From contig NC_046304.1 in NCBI RefSeq assembly GCF_004115265.2, forward strand, positions 14,438,292 to 14,502,291: 64,000 nucleotides of DNA. The letters are read 5' to 3'. This DNA comes from Rhinolophus ferrumequinum (lineage: Eukaryota > Chordata > Mammalia > Chiroptera > Rhinolophidae). The notes below the pieces were generated by a model. That model ran no database searches, had not been told where the DNA came from, and was given only the letters and a program-made list of their open reading frames with translations. Within the stretch, counting starts at the first letter, position 1. Each line of letters opens with the position of its first letter. Shown piece after piece: positions 58,101-64,000 of the stretch. The position numbers and the translations under genes were made by a program.

Positions 58101-61100
58101 GCCACCTGGACACACACTACGGCGCCTCATCCCTGCTCTCATCCATGGCATCGGTCAGGCAGAACCTGCTTCTGAAACACGGTAAATGATCTAGGCTTGG
58201 TGCACAAGTCATAATACCACCGTCAACGTGGGACTTGCTAGCATCTTCTTACCTTTTGCGGTGGTTTGTGGACTGGGTCGTTGTAGTTATACTGTCATTC
58301 CTGGATGAAAAGATCCTCTTTGACGGGGTCGGCAGGGAGAAGGGGATGTTGGCTCATTTAGGGCAGTATCAGCAGAAGAGGACCTGAGTGTCCCCTGGAC
58401 TGTCCTCCAGGATTTATTTGGCTAGTCCCTTAGGCGTGGTGACCATTTGATCGCAGCCATCTTTGGTGAAGTACATATTGTGTCGGCCAAGAGGGCCGGG
58501 AAAGTGGAGTACCTGTCATCTGGGAGACGGAGGGAACTAGCCCTGACACGGTGCAAAGGATAGCTTAGGACGCACCCCTCTGCACCCCCATGATTGCTGG
58601 TTGGAAGGACATGTATGGACATACATTCATACCTGCCCCCACTCCCCCCTCCTGAGCAGTTCATCTTAACACTTTTTAATTCACCCAGGATGGGACCTCC
58701 CAGTCCTCGACATGGGAGTCCATGCAGCTACTCCCAAATGACTGCAGTTGGCATGTGAGGGACCGCTTACTTGCCATGCGGCCTCTAGTGCTAAAGTTCC
58801 TGTCCACGAAATATAGTATTGGATCCCCTCCTTTCAGTAACAGAGGTATTACTGTGACATTTTGGCCATGATATCTGTACCTTTGCCTTAATATGAGTTA
58901 GTAATTTATTTTATGTTTAATTTTTGAAGTGAGACAATTAATGCCTTACAAATGCAGTTTCCCCATTTTTTGGAGAGGTCGGGAGCCCATAGCAGGTATG
59001 GCTGGATAGGAGGGATACATAATGCCTGGAAAATGCTCTCCAGAAAAAATGTCAATTCAGATAAGCAGTTATTGGGGAGCACTGCGTAGGGAGGACTGCT
59101 CAGGGAGAATGTTTGTTATTAATAATGTTCTAGTTCTGGGTTGAGTTAAAGGTTAATGGGAATTCATTACATTATTAAAACAAAGGAGAAAAGGTTTCGG
59201 GTCATCATAGCAAAAGTGGATTTTTATAATTCTTAAAACTTTCAGAATTTTCAAGGTGTTTTAAAGGAACAAGACCCCAAACCCTAAAACATTATTTATA
59301 TATTTAAGTGCAATTACAATAAAATTAATTATTGGCTCCAAGAAAGTATCTTAGGAATGGTCTCCCCACCCCAAATATGTTGCATCTCTGGTATTAATCT
59401 CTGTTTTACAATGTGCTTTGTTTCTGGATAACGGTATTCTAGAGAGCTCTTCTTAAAATCACTTAGGGATATAAGCTATACTCTGTCTCTTTCGGGAAAG
59501 AACAAAAGATGATGTCAACTTTTGTCGAATATTACTTCCCTATTTTAGCTTTTAAGTGGCTAACTTTCAGTCAGCAGTCTGGGTGGCCACAGGCACTGCA
59601 TTTCCACTGATGTGCATGCTAGCTTTCCTTTCTTTTTCGTAGCACAAGCTTAAGGTGCGCTGTCTCTTTTCTGTGATCAGGTAAGCCCCTCCAGTTGACC
59701 CTGCAGGCCTGTGACGTCAAAGGAAAAGAAGAGAAGTCGGGACCTGAAAACCTCCTTGCTGAGCCGTGGACGAGGGATGGTGAGTGGTGGACCTGTCTGT
59801 GTTTAGTGAATGAAAAGGGCCTCAGTGTTGAAATTGTACACTGGTCTGTGAAATTTTCAGGATATGCAGTGGTCACTTTAGGTTGGCAATGGTCCCTGAG
59901 CCATTTGTGTGGTTTCTTTATTACAGTGTTGTAATCTGCTAGGTGTCAGTTACCAGTAACAACTTAAAAGTACTTGAGAGCCTTCAGTTTTGAAAAACAA
60001 GGCCTCTTCCTCTTGGAATATAAAAAGTTACCATTTTAAAGTTCAAATTGTCTTTCTATTATAACAGCACTATATAGCTGAAAACATATTTTAAGGAGAG
60101 CGGTGTGTCTCGACTGAGCTGGCATTCGAAGTGTGTGGAGGGAAGCCTCCCTCCTTCCCGACTGTCAACGTGATAATCGTGGTGTACCTCAACGTTGCGG
60201 CAGGCTCTTTTCCTCATCCGGGGTGTTTGGGAGTCTCTTCCACATCCATCTTGGCCAGCCAGTTAGTCTCCTACATATATCCCCTTTTTACTCCCTGTAT
60301 TTGAATATTGCCAAATCAGTAAAGGAACTGGAATGTTCCAGCAATTATCACACATCGAAAGGAACTGGCCTTGCTGCTTTGAATTTGATCTCCCCTTGGC
60401 TTTCCTCACAGCAGTACAGACCTCGTGCATTCTCAGTGGTCACCTCTTCTCTGTCCTGTTTCCTGTGTTCGTTCTTAGTACTGATGAAGTAAAGACCGCT
60501 GGGAAAATATGTTTTTCCCAGTTGCCATTCTCTCCTTGGTGGTCTTCTTAAGCAATAGACGCTTGCCCTTGGCAGTCTTCCTGCTGTCCTTCCTGAGCAG
60601 TTCAACCTCTGCAGGGATGTTTTCTTCATGGCATCCACCTCCTGCCCCCCTGAAGGCCACCACAGGCTACTGAGTCGCCTGCATCCAAAGCAGGGTAGGG
60701 AGGAGCTCGTGGCAGCTCTTTGCCCCTTCCCTGCCCCCCGACCCAGAAGAGGCAAGACCACCCTCTGGAGAACTGAGAGTTTTGTCTCTGGAGCATGTAA
60801 GGCAGAATCTTCCTGAAACCAATATATAGATTTATTTTTAATACTCTTCATCAGTCACTGAGAATCCTCTGCTTTATATTATTGTTATTATTATTATTTT
60901 ACTTTTATAACCATTTGAAATCATGTCTCCCATCTGTTCTTCTTTTGTAAAGATTTTGGGGTTTTTTTGAGGAGTTTTATTTAGGTTTACCACAAAATCA
61001 GAGGAAGGTATAGAGATTTCCCATATACCGTCTGCCCCGACACGTACGTAATGTCCCCTGTTGTCCATGTCACTCACCAGAGTGGATGAACCTCCACTGA

Positions 61101-63637
61101 CACAGCATGGCCACGCAAAGTCCATAGGGTTCACTCTTGGCGGTGTACGTGATGTGAGTTTGAACAAATTTATAATGACATATATTCATCATTATGTTAT
61201 ACAGAGTATTTTCACTGTTTTAAAGATCAGCATATGGATTTTTAGCACTATTGTAAGCTGGGAAGGACCACAGGTTTTCTGCAGCTATTAGGTACATTTG
61301 CCAGCTCTCTGCCTGGTCTGATCTGAATACGTTGTTATTCTCCTTGTGTCTTCTCTGCCCATCTCTCCTCCCTGGGATGGATGGATTTTGTACACTAGTC
61401 AAAGTTTGTGGATTTGTTATTTTTGTTGTATGTAAATGGATATGGGGAGAAGACTCAGTTTCTCCTGGCCGCTCCCTCCACAACCATCAGTGTCTGTGCC
61501 TTGTAACTCAGAGTAGGCTTTGGTACTCTTGCTCTCTTACAAAAACTGAGCCTGAGAATAGGTGGGGCAGTGGAACGTCCTCACAGCCAGAGCTGTGGGG
61601 TTTTGAGGAATGGTTTGTGTCTTCCCCTTATAAGGGGAAAAGCTCTTTTCACTGGTCCACTTCAAGTTCCCCAACCGCAGGGAAGTACCAGTTTGGGACG
61701 AGTGCCGCTTGCTGCATAGGCTGCCAGGGAACTGAAACACTAATAACCCAGAGGGCTAACCTTCCTGTGAACTGTGGCCACTGGTCTGCTGTTTTAAAGG
61801 AATACAGGGTGCTGCCAATAGAATTGAAGGGGTAGAGTTATTATATTCTTTAAGTGTATGATTGGTCATTTTTTCCCCTGTCATTTTAAGAGAATAAATT
61901 GGTCAGGGGTCATGATGTCAAATAAATGTAGCTATAAAATATCACAATTAGACACATGAGCTGGCTTTTTTTTTTTTTTAAACCAAGAAAAGGAATCAAC
62001 AGTTTTATTTATTTCCTTTTTAAGCTTTATTTTATTTATCGATCTATCTAGGCCTTAAAAATGCTTACATGCGTATTTGGTGACAGTGTTATTGTAAAAG
62101 TCTGTCTGATTCTTTTGACTTAAATTATTGCTTCAGCTACTTCAAGACTAATTAAAAGTGCTGATTAATCAGTTAATTTCTAGGCAATATTTCAGCCTTT
62201 ATAATAAATTTCATTAGACAGATGCATCCAGACCCCTGGGAAAGTGACAGTTCCATAACCAATACAGATTAGTATTACTATGTAGTGGAATTGTGGGGTT
62301 TTTTTTGGCTATATGGTTTCTTAACATTGTTGACAGAATTACTTACTATTTGATAGAACTAGATCATATAATAGCTGCTCTCTGTGATTTAGTAAAGGTT
62401 CCTTTGGATTCCATTTTTTTGGTTTTGGCGACAAATTTTGCATATTGTCTTACGTAGATTCCACTTCACAAATTTTTGTTTTATTGAACTCAGTATAATG
62501 AAATAAGAAGCATGAAATTGGTGTTAGTCTTTTCATCTTGATAAGGCAGAATGGTTGAGAACAATTCAGTATCCCAGGAAGAATGATTGGTTAGTGCTAA
62601 CTTGAGCAAATGTGTGAGCTCTATCATTTACAGGGGTTTGAAAGACAAAGGCAGCCTTGGGTCTAACAGCAGACATTTCTGTGAATTATCAAAGGATAAT
62701 TAACAGCAACAACAAAGGTAAACTGTGAGTCTCATGCAAATATAAAATGAACACATTTCAAGCCTTTTATCTCATTAATTAGTGAAAGAACCAGTAAGAA
62801 AGATATTACAAACATAATTCATAAAATACACATAGGCCAATAAGAATGATGACACAAATCTATAAACAGAAACAAAATTGGTCAGTACTCATAAGGCATG
62901 ATCAGCGGTGTTTCCATAGAACGCAGTTGTTTTGTGTGTGTGGACGTGTGGACAAGAATTGTTTGCATTACTGTTGTTAGTCAGTCTACAATTTATAGAG
63001 CTGTAAAATAGCTCAGAGATAATAAAGGTGGAGATAGCCCAGAGTGTACTATACAGAACACTCAGCAGTCTTTTTTTCCCATGGCAAAGTATTTCACAAT
63101 CTTTGCTGACAGAATGTTCTAGAAGCTGTCTAATCCTGCTCCCAAGCCTCTAAGCCTGCTTGCCTTTGTCAGCCCAGTCCAACATCAGGCATGGTTTTAG
63201 GAATGGCTCAGAAAGATGATTGATTGTCCAGTTTTTTGTTTCTTTGAATTAATGGCACAATCTATAAATTTTTTTATTTCTATGTTGTTACTTCAGAGCA
63301 GGGCTGCCTATGTGGTTGAGACAAATAAGTCCTGAGAAAGTTGTCCCTGGCCAGTGATCTGTTACCTCGGGGTTTATCACTGGCGTTGTATCTGTACAGA
63401 GGAAATCTTTTTTCAATTTTCATGAAAGTACAGATAAGCTAGTTACTCCCTGTCTCAAAGGATATGGTTTGTTTTTGTTGATCGTAATCCTTAGGGTTAT
63501 AACAAATGAGTCAGTCATCCTAACTTTAGTTTTTCCTTTTTGCAGGTTTTCTTACGGAGACGGGAAAAACCAGAGCAAGTACTATTTTTTCTACAGGAAC
63601 TGAATCTGCCTTCCAAGTTACACAGATCAGAATTATG
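29141..63637 (+). CDS. ZZEF1: ZZEF1, first ten coding exons, partial
   Basis: Ten exons total 1764 bases and give residues 1-588 of a protein of nearly 3000 residues in human; the rest lies right of the window. Order: Gly/Pro/Ala-rich N terminus with a possible myristoylation motif (MGNAPSHSS), a helical region (LLRWLEERLGRG), an EF-hand in exon 2 (FDAEGDGTVDAEN), a helical region (exon 3), and a DOC/APC10-like beta-jellyroll domain from the end of exon 4 into exon 6 (SHWIRLKMKPDVVLRHLSIA through IHGLRAVGFQRV). Exons 7-10 are helical. Known of ZZEF1: ZZ domains (not in this window) bind histone H3 tails. Phases agree at every junction, and no stop is seen. It shares a CpG promoter with CYB5D2. 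Confidence 0.96.
29495..30965 (+). other. ZZEF1: ZZEF1 intron 1, first part
   Basis: The first 120 bases are still CpG-rich. The remainder is AT-rich and shows no repeat or gene that I can name. Confidence 0.6.
30975..31345 (-). repeat. L2/MIR-type fragment
   Basis: The 'aggtatttattggggatatactgagtgcc', 'cctgagaaaggaacatttcagctcagatttgaagg' and 'gttagcagtgtttcaggcag' blocks are the complement of the L2 3' region. Confidence 0.6.
31385..31740. repeat. old interspersed repeat, family not assigned
   Basis: The phrases 'ccaggtaggcagtccagggttgatatgg' and 'tcacatggccacacttagctgcaagg' recur in mammalian genomes, so this looks like an old repeat rather than unique DNA. I cannot name the family with confidence. 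Confidence 0.4.
31745..32335 (-). repeat. L2 LINE fragment
   Basis: Purine-rich plus strand with 'gactccattaaataggag'-like, 'ttaggaggctattatgacagtccaggtaa' and 'gagatgagttcagtttgg' blocks, the complement of L2. Likely the same L2 insertion as 30975-31345, interrupted by the unassigned repeat. Confidence 0.55.
32336..35210 (+). other. ZZEF1: ZZEF1 intron 1, repeat-poor section
   Basis: Nearly 2.9 kb where I recognise only an L2/MIR tail near 34140-34215. No exon-like frame with homology; the frame at 34545-34832 is CT-rich and unlike any known protein. Confidence 0.5.
35215..35440 (+). repeat. L2 LINE fragment
   Basis: The 'cagtggctctccttgccttcagatgctaa' and 'cccagagctctttagc' blocks fit the plus-strand L2 3' region. 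Confidence 0.55.
35810..36045 (+). repeat. MIR SINE, near full length
   Basis: All MIR blocks occur in order: 'gagtcagcctgcttgtgg', 'aaatcctggttccacca', 'tgtgcgaccttgattgac', 'ctgtgtctccatggcctcacctataaaacgagc', 'gtatgaggattaaa', then 'ctgcctggcacac'. Confidence 0.8.
36080..36215 (-). repeat. MIR SINE fragment
   Basis: 'gagacagtcttacagacgag' and 'gtcaacaagtggcagaactgggacc' are the minus-strand MIR core. It follows the plus-strand MIR directly. Confidence 0.65.
36652..36719. repeat. perfect 25-bp inverted repeat (hairpin) with 18-bp spacer
   Basis: 36652-36676 is the exact reverse complement of 36695-36719. The match extends outwards for another 7 bases after a 3-base gap (GAGTAAG at 36643-36649 against CTTACTC at 36719-36725). 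The spacer also repeats part of the right arm (ATTCTAATGCAGA). It lies within MIR-like DNA of ZZEF1 intron 1 and looks like a template-switch product. Confidence 0.95.
36726..37635 (+). other. ZZEF1: ZZEF1 intron 1, no named feature
   Basis: An A-rich stretch near 37085-37115. Nothing else that I can support. Confidence 0.55.
37640..38010 (+). repeat. L2 LINE fragment
   Basis: CT-rich with 'gcccctcagcccttggccaggccctc', 'cctccctgtcatcatacg' and 'ttccctgaacgcct' blocks of the L2 3' region. Confidence 0.5.
38040..38265 (+). repeat. MIR SINE, near full length
   Basis: 'atggaggctccatcatttcc', 'tgtggccttgaacaaaatgc', 'aacctctctggaacctc' and 'ttgccaggtgcccggga' follow the MIR order. Confidence 0.7.
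38730..39000 (-). mobile_element. Rhin-1-type SINE with target-site duplication
   Basis: The element (38741-38989) lies on the minus strand: its A-rich tail is the T-rich start near 38742-38775, and its tRNA-like head (complement of 'gagagctcacgctctaaccagctgagccattgg') is at the right. The direct repeat TGTGTAGACTT at 38730-38740 and 38990-39000 is the target-site duplication. The intact duplication suggests a fairly young insertion in ZZEF1 intron 1. Confidence 0.85.
39280..39470 (+). repeat. MIR SINE, near full length
   Basis: 'tggattctaatactggctgtgtgaccttgggcaagttatctgacctctc' is almost the MIR consensus, followed by 'aaaatgggcag' and 'gtgcccagtgcctgg'. Confidence 0.85.
39720..40010. repeat. 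old LINE-type repeat with a palindromic TG/CA microsatellite
   Basis: It resembles 52000-52440 and 1985-2510 (T-run plus 'ttccatgtcaat'). 39802-39850 holds (TG)n then (CA)n around the centre at 39820/39821, giving a perfect inverted repeat with arms of at least 18 bases. Confidence 0.6.
40060..41085 (+). other. ZZEF1: ZZEF1 intron 1, unassigned old DNA
   Basis: CT-rich text that looks like diverged repeat but which I cannot name. No gene is supported. Confidence 0.45.
41090..41580 (-). mobile_element. HAL1-like half-LINE (ORF1-type fragment)
   Basis: The minus-strand frame at 41186-41470 reads IRLEDKVGSSTLKVDK, then GMIQDNFPKRKDLRLEIEEA, which resembles the ORF1 text of HAL1/L1 (ENFP..KDLRLQIE). 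The flanking minus-strand text also follows HAL1. It is a broken, ancient copy in ZZEF1 intron 1. Confidence 0.6.
41590..41728 (+). mobile_element. L1 3'-end fragment
   Basis: It carries 'acaactctgaatatactgaaaccc', 'tgcactttcaaaaggtgaattctatggtatgtgaattatatac' and 'tattaaaaat', the L1M 3' terminus in plus orientation. Confidence 0.75.
42250..42640. repeat. L1M 3'-UTR-like repeat with CA tract
   Basis: 'aaacataagaaagtacagataagaatcgaatgaactcccacat' and 'ttattttgaagcaaatc' are common L1M 3' UTR phrases. A CA-rich simple repeat lies at 42481-42516. Confidence 0.5.
42645..43915 (+). other. ZZEF1: ZZEF1 intron 1, no named feature
   Basis: A purine-rich stretch at about 43600-43870. I see no gene or clear repeat. 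Confidence 0.5.
43920..44085 (-). repeat. MIR SINE fragment
   Basis: 'gatcaagaagctgaggtgtatgg', 'aaggtcacatagccagttag' and 'cagagcaggattcaaacc' are the minus-strand MIR core in order. Confidence 0.75.
44435..45336. mobile_element. palindromic mariner: two head-to-head 3' halves
   Basis: Both ends carry the inverted terminus (C/T)GAGGTGTGATCA next to TA. The left arm, read on the minus strand (about 44435-44935), encodes the C-terminal half of a mariner transposase with HPPYSPDVAP and FLSNKNI. The right arm (about 44960-45336), on the plus strand, encodes the same region (THHFWYSSFCQIKTLQRVL). From each terminus inwards the two arms match as reverse complements ('gtgaatgtttaaat', 'aaaagacacattgccattaat', 'cacatttgtcccatc'). 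The 5' half of the transposase, with the first catalytic Asp, is absent. The arms are now frameshifted. It lies in ZZEF1 intron 1 and ends 106 bases before exon 2. Confidence 0.85.
45443..45587 (+). CDS. ZZEF1: ZZEF1 exon 2 (EF-hand)
   Basis: The acceptor is CTGTAG ending at 45442 and the donor GTAAGA begins at 45588. It encodes AFAQFDAEGDGTVDAENMLE and ALKNSSGANLQGEL, then SHIIRQLQACSLVP. The Ca loop is D-A-E-G-D-G-T-V-D-A-E-N: positions 1, 3, 5, 6, 8 and 9 are normal but position 12 is Asn in place of Glu. It ends one base into a Gly codon. Confidence 0.96.
45890..46114. mobile_element. 225-bp near-palindromic MITE (Tc1/mariner-type)
   Basis: The two ends are near-identical inverted repeats of about 75 bases, both starting CCG(A/T)GTTTCC and containing AAAATAAGACCTAGCCGGAC and GCGTCTTTTG. 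TA flanks both sides (45888-45889 and 46115-46116). The middle is an AT-rich tract of repeated ATCAT and ATAAGACC. It has no coding capacity. This MITE type is known from bats and would depend on a transposase elsewhere. It sits in ZZEF1 intron 2, about 300 bases after exon 2. Confidence 0.88.
46220..46325 (+). repeat. L2 3'-end fragment
   Basis: 'tgagctctgtgagggcaggga' and 'tggcacatggtaggcactcagtg' are the L2 3' terminus. Confidence 0.7.
46330..48782 (+). other. ZZEF1: ZZEF1 intron 2, remainder
   Basis: About 47870-48130 resembles minus-strand L2 ('ggattttaaacaggtctg', 'agaggccagagcctgggcag'). Other open frames are in unique-looking DNA and have no homology I recognise. Confidence 0.5.
48783..48977 (+). 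CDS. ZZEF1: ZZEF1 exon 3
   Basis: The acceptor is GATTAG ending at 48782 and the donor GTAGGT begins at 48978. It encodes FIDIFSESKEGLGVHSSMIL, RFLHRNRLSSTAIPYPML and CNNVCTMRASVLKESLDQL. 195 bases with phase 1 at both ends, so skipping would keep frame. Confidence 0.96.
49150..49400 (+). repeat. L2 LINE 3' region
   Basis: It carries 'tcagatgtgacttccgggaggcccttcctcattac', 'gcacttaacagtatctgaagt', 'cacctggaactgtgccttccgcatagtagg' and 'tgtgaataaatga', a good L2 3' end. Confidence 0.75.
49640..50310 (+). mobile_element. L1 LINE fragment split by a MIR
   Basis: L1 ORF2 text of the 'ttctaaacaatacatgaaactcagaaa' type runs 49640-49910 and resumes about 50080-50310 ('catactta', then 'cactcataattaaagaaatgtaaatt'). 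A MIR-like block (49915-50055: 'cttgaacaattacttcacgc', 'gtgcctggcttacagtaggcactcag') separates them. No coding frame is left. Confidence 0.65.
50480..50651 (+). CDS. ZZEF1: ZZEF1 exon 4
   Basis: The acceptor is CTGCAG ending at 50479 and the donor GTGGGT begins at 50652. It encodes SPGDLTRSPEMDKLKSVAKC, YSYIETSSNPADIDKMTNGE and TSSYWQSDGSARSHWI, ending two bases into an Arg codon. The last part starts the DOC/APC10-like domain. Confidence 0.96.
50652..51612 (+). other. ZZEF1: ZZEF1 intron 4
   Basis: AT-rich; I recognise no repeat or gene. Confidence 0.6.
51613..51812 (+). CDS. ZZEF1: ZZEF1 exon 5 (DOC domain)
   Basis: The acceptor is TTTCCAG ending at 51612 and the donor GTGAGT begins at 51813. 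It encodes LKMKPDVVLRHLSIAVAATD, then QQVTVAVGRNASDLQEVRDV and HIPSNVTGYVTLLENANISQ. This is the strand-rich core of the APC10/DOC-like fold. Confidence 0.96.
52000..52440. repeat. old LINE-type repeat with palindromic TG/CA microsatellite
   Basis: It includes 'attactcagaatcccactacc', 'atccttccagaccttttct' and 'ttaggttgtttccatttttatactattata', a repeated mammalian text shared with 1985-2510 and 39720-40010. TG/CA inverted arms of 18 bases at 52136-52153 and 52158-52175 both keep one CG interruption at mirrored positions. Confidence 0.6.
52441..53201 (+). other. ZZEF1: ZZEF1 intron 5, second half
   Basis: AT-rich with no feature I can name. Confidence 0.6.
53202..53412 (+). CDS. ZZEF1: ZZEF1 exon 6 (end of DOC domain)
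   Basis: The acceptor is TTTCACAG ending at 53201 and the donor GTAAGT begins at 53413. It encodes VQINIKRCLSDGCDTRIHGL, RAVGFQRVKKSGVSVSDASA and IWYWSLLTSLVTASMETNPA. It ends two bases into a Gln codon. Confidence 0.96.
53600..53815 (-). repeat. MIR SINE fragment
   Basis: 'tgctcacatttatataacactt', 'ccccattttatagatgaag' and 'gtttgaatctaggtctttgg' are the minus-strand MIR in order. Confidence 0.75.
54205..55700. repeat. L1M 3'-UTR-derived block, about 1.5 kb
   Basis: A continuous run of L1M-type 3' UTR phrases: 'ttgagagtaatttgccgacc', 'ttcccagtaatgtcctttat', 'gagactatgcaaatatttc', 'gtggagaatggtatttagaaac', 'caggccctctcagtggacacagctagg' and 'ctgatagtgagaaacctggctccc'. Diverged and non-coding. 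Subfamily not assigned. Confidence 0.65.
55701..56988 (+). other. ZZEF1: ZZEF1 intron 6, end part
   Basis: AT-rich. A purine-rich (GGAA)n microsatellite lies at 56767-56814 and is about 175 bases from the exon 7 acceptor. Nothing else named. Confidence 0.6.
56767..56814 (+). repeat. (GGAA/GGGA)n purine microsatellite
   Basis: An all-purine run of GAGA, GGGA and GGAAGGAA units. GGAA tracts can be bound by ETS factors. Confidence 0.9.
56989..57105 (+). CDS. ZZEF1: ZZEF1 exon 7
   Basis: The acceptor is CTCTAG ending at 56988 and the donor GTAAGA begins at 57106. It encodes KALQHMPPLSLSPGSTDFSA, FLSPNVLEEVDSFLVRIT. 117 bases; it starts in phase 2 and ends in phase 2, so its loss would keep frame. 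Confidence 0.96.
57106..58002 (+). other. ZZEF1: ZZEF1 intron 7
   Basis: AT-rich with a short A-run near 57560; nothing else that I can name. Confidence 0.6.
58003..58181 (+). CDS. ZZEF1: ZZEF1 exon 8
   Basis: The acceptor is CTTATAG ending at 58002 and the donor GTAAAT begins at 58182. It encodes CCSTPEVELTLLAFALARGS, VAKVLSSLCTVTGHLDTHYG and ASSLLSSMASVRQNLLLKHG. It ends one base into a Gly codon. Confidence 0.96.
58182..59680 (+). other. ZZEF1: ZZEF1 intron 8
   Basis: About 58600-58850 has diverged, GC-richer text. I recognise no repeat. The acceptor region has a good pyrimidine tract (59661-59673). Confidence 0.55.
59681..59779 (+). CDS. ZZEF1: ZZEF1 exon 9 (starts with a recreated 5' splice site)
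   Basis: The acceptor CAG ends at 59680 and the exon begins GTAAGC, so CAG|GTAAGC is at once a 3' and a 5' splice site. The 99 bases encode KPLQLTLQACDVKGKEEKSG and PENLLAEPWTRD; both ends are in phase 1. The donor GTGAGT begins at 59780. Skipping it would remove 33 residues in frame. Confidence 0.95.
59780..60955 (+). other. ZZEF1: ZZEF1 intron 9, first part
   Basis: The minus strand at 60475-60700 has a Lys/Arg-rich frame (EVELLRKDSRKTAKGKR) that I could not match; it may be chance or an old processed copy. No repeat named. Confidence 0.45.
60960..61295. repeat. L1M 3'-UTR-like repeat
   Basis: 'ggagttttatttaggtttaccac', 'agtggatgaacctccactgacacag', 'gggttcactcttggcggtgtacgtgatgtgagtttg' and 'ttatacagagtattttcactgt' follow known L1M 3' UTR text. 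Confidence 0.6.
61296..63545 (+). other. ZZEF1: ZZEF1 intron 9, main part
   Basis: More than 2 kb of AT-rich DNA with few recognisable repeats; T-run at 61965-61980. No gene is supported. Confidence 0.5.
63546..63637 (+). CDS. ZZEF1: ZZEF1 exon 10
   Basis: The acceptor is TTGCAG ending at 63545 and the donor GTAATT begins at 63638. It encodes FLTETGKTRASTIFSTGTES and AFQVTQIRIM, ending in phase 0 at residue 588. The next exon lies beyond the window. Confidence 0.95.
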
Positions 63638-64000
63638 GTAATTTTCATGGTACCTTCTGTTAGCAATATTGCTGCTGTTTTTAAATGTAGGATTACATTG
63701 CAGAGGTCTGGGTCATTGGTTTTTCATTGAACATTTAATGACTATTCTGTGTCAAGCCTATAGCAGAGGACAGGGACACAAAGGTGAATAGATTGTTAAA
63801 TCTGTGAATGGTGTGAATACAAGGATTAAGAAAGGTAAGGAATCATTTCTTGGGAAGCAGCTTTATTACTTTTCCAGGACTTACTGTATTTGAAAGATCG
63901 TTTCTTTGGTTTGATTTTGCTTTAAGCTATTTGAATTTAACCTTATTATTTGGAAACCAGCCAGCCACGGAACTTTGCGCCTTTCATGTGCTTTATCTAG
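63638..64000 (+). other. ZZEF1: ZZEF1 intron 10, start
   Basis: Only the beginning of the intron is present. Nothing named in it. Confidence 0.7.

Noticed and set aside
1-64000. A new gene system or cluster
   Set aside because: All convincing coding sequence belongs to three known mammalian genes; the remainder is intron, UTR and repeats.

Overview
The window is mammalian nuclear DNA, most likely from a horseshoe-bat or Old World leaf-nosed bat lineage (Rhinolophoidea). Three genes can be read exon by exon and match, from memory, human ANKFY1, CYB5D2 and ZZEF1, which are neighbours on human 17p13.2. The bat call rests on three tRNA-derived SINEs of the Rhin-1 type (23029-23190, 25991-26439, 38741-38989) and on mariner-type DNA transposons and MITEs. 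The call to bat is fairly secure; the family within bats is an inference.

Layout. 1-11858 holds the last six coding exons of ANKFY1 (+ strand; the final ankyrin repeats and the C-terminal FYVE zinc finger) and a long, repeat-poor 3' UTR. 11859-16064 is a tail-to-tail intergenic spacer. 16065-28543 is the whole four-exon CYB5D2 gene (- strand; 264 residues; neuferricin, a cytochrome b5-like haem protein). 28544-29140 is a short GC-rich divergent promoter shared with ZZEF1. 29141-63637 holds the first ten coding exons of ZZEF1 (+ strand; residues 1-588; N-terminal region, EF-hand and DOC/APC10-like domain). ZZEF1 continues past the window, so its ZZ fingers are not seen. All splice sites are GT-AG, phases agree throughout, and I saw no stop or frameshift in any of the three coding sequences.

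The genes have separate jobs: ANKFY1 is a Rab5 effector on early endosomes, CYB5D2 is a membrane-associated or secreted haem-binding protein, and ZZEF1 is a very large EF-hand/ZZ protein linked to histone-tail reading. Their order is ancestral synteny, not a pathway cluster. The only regulatory link visible is the CYB5D2/ZZEF1 head-to-head CpG promoter.

Non-coding DNA is mostly intron with old MIR, L2 and L1M fragments, one HAL1 half-LINE, a few younger L1 pieces, Rhin-1 SINEs and microsatellites. The most unusual structures lie in ZZEF1: a mariner made of two head-to-head copies of the 3' half (44435-45336) ending about 105 bp before exon 2; a near-palindromic 225-bp MITE (45890-46114) about 300 bp after the same exon; a 25-bp perfect inverted repeat that looks like a template-switch scar (36652-36719); and an exon 9 that starts with GTAAG right after its acceptor, recreating a 5' splice site and so resembling a recursive-splicing exon whose loss would keep frame. 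I found no CRISPR array, gene cluster or coding system that looks undescribed. Repeat family names and edges come from recognition by eye and are approximate.
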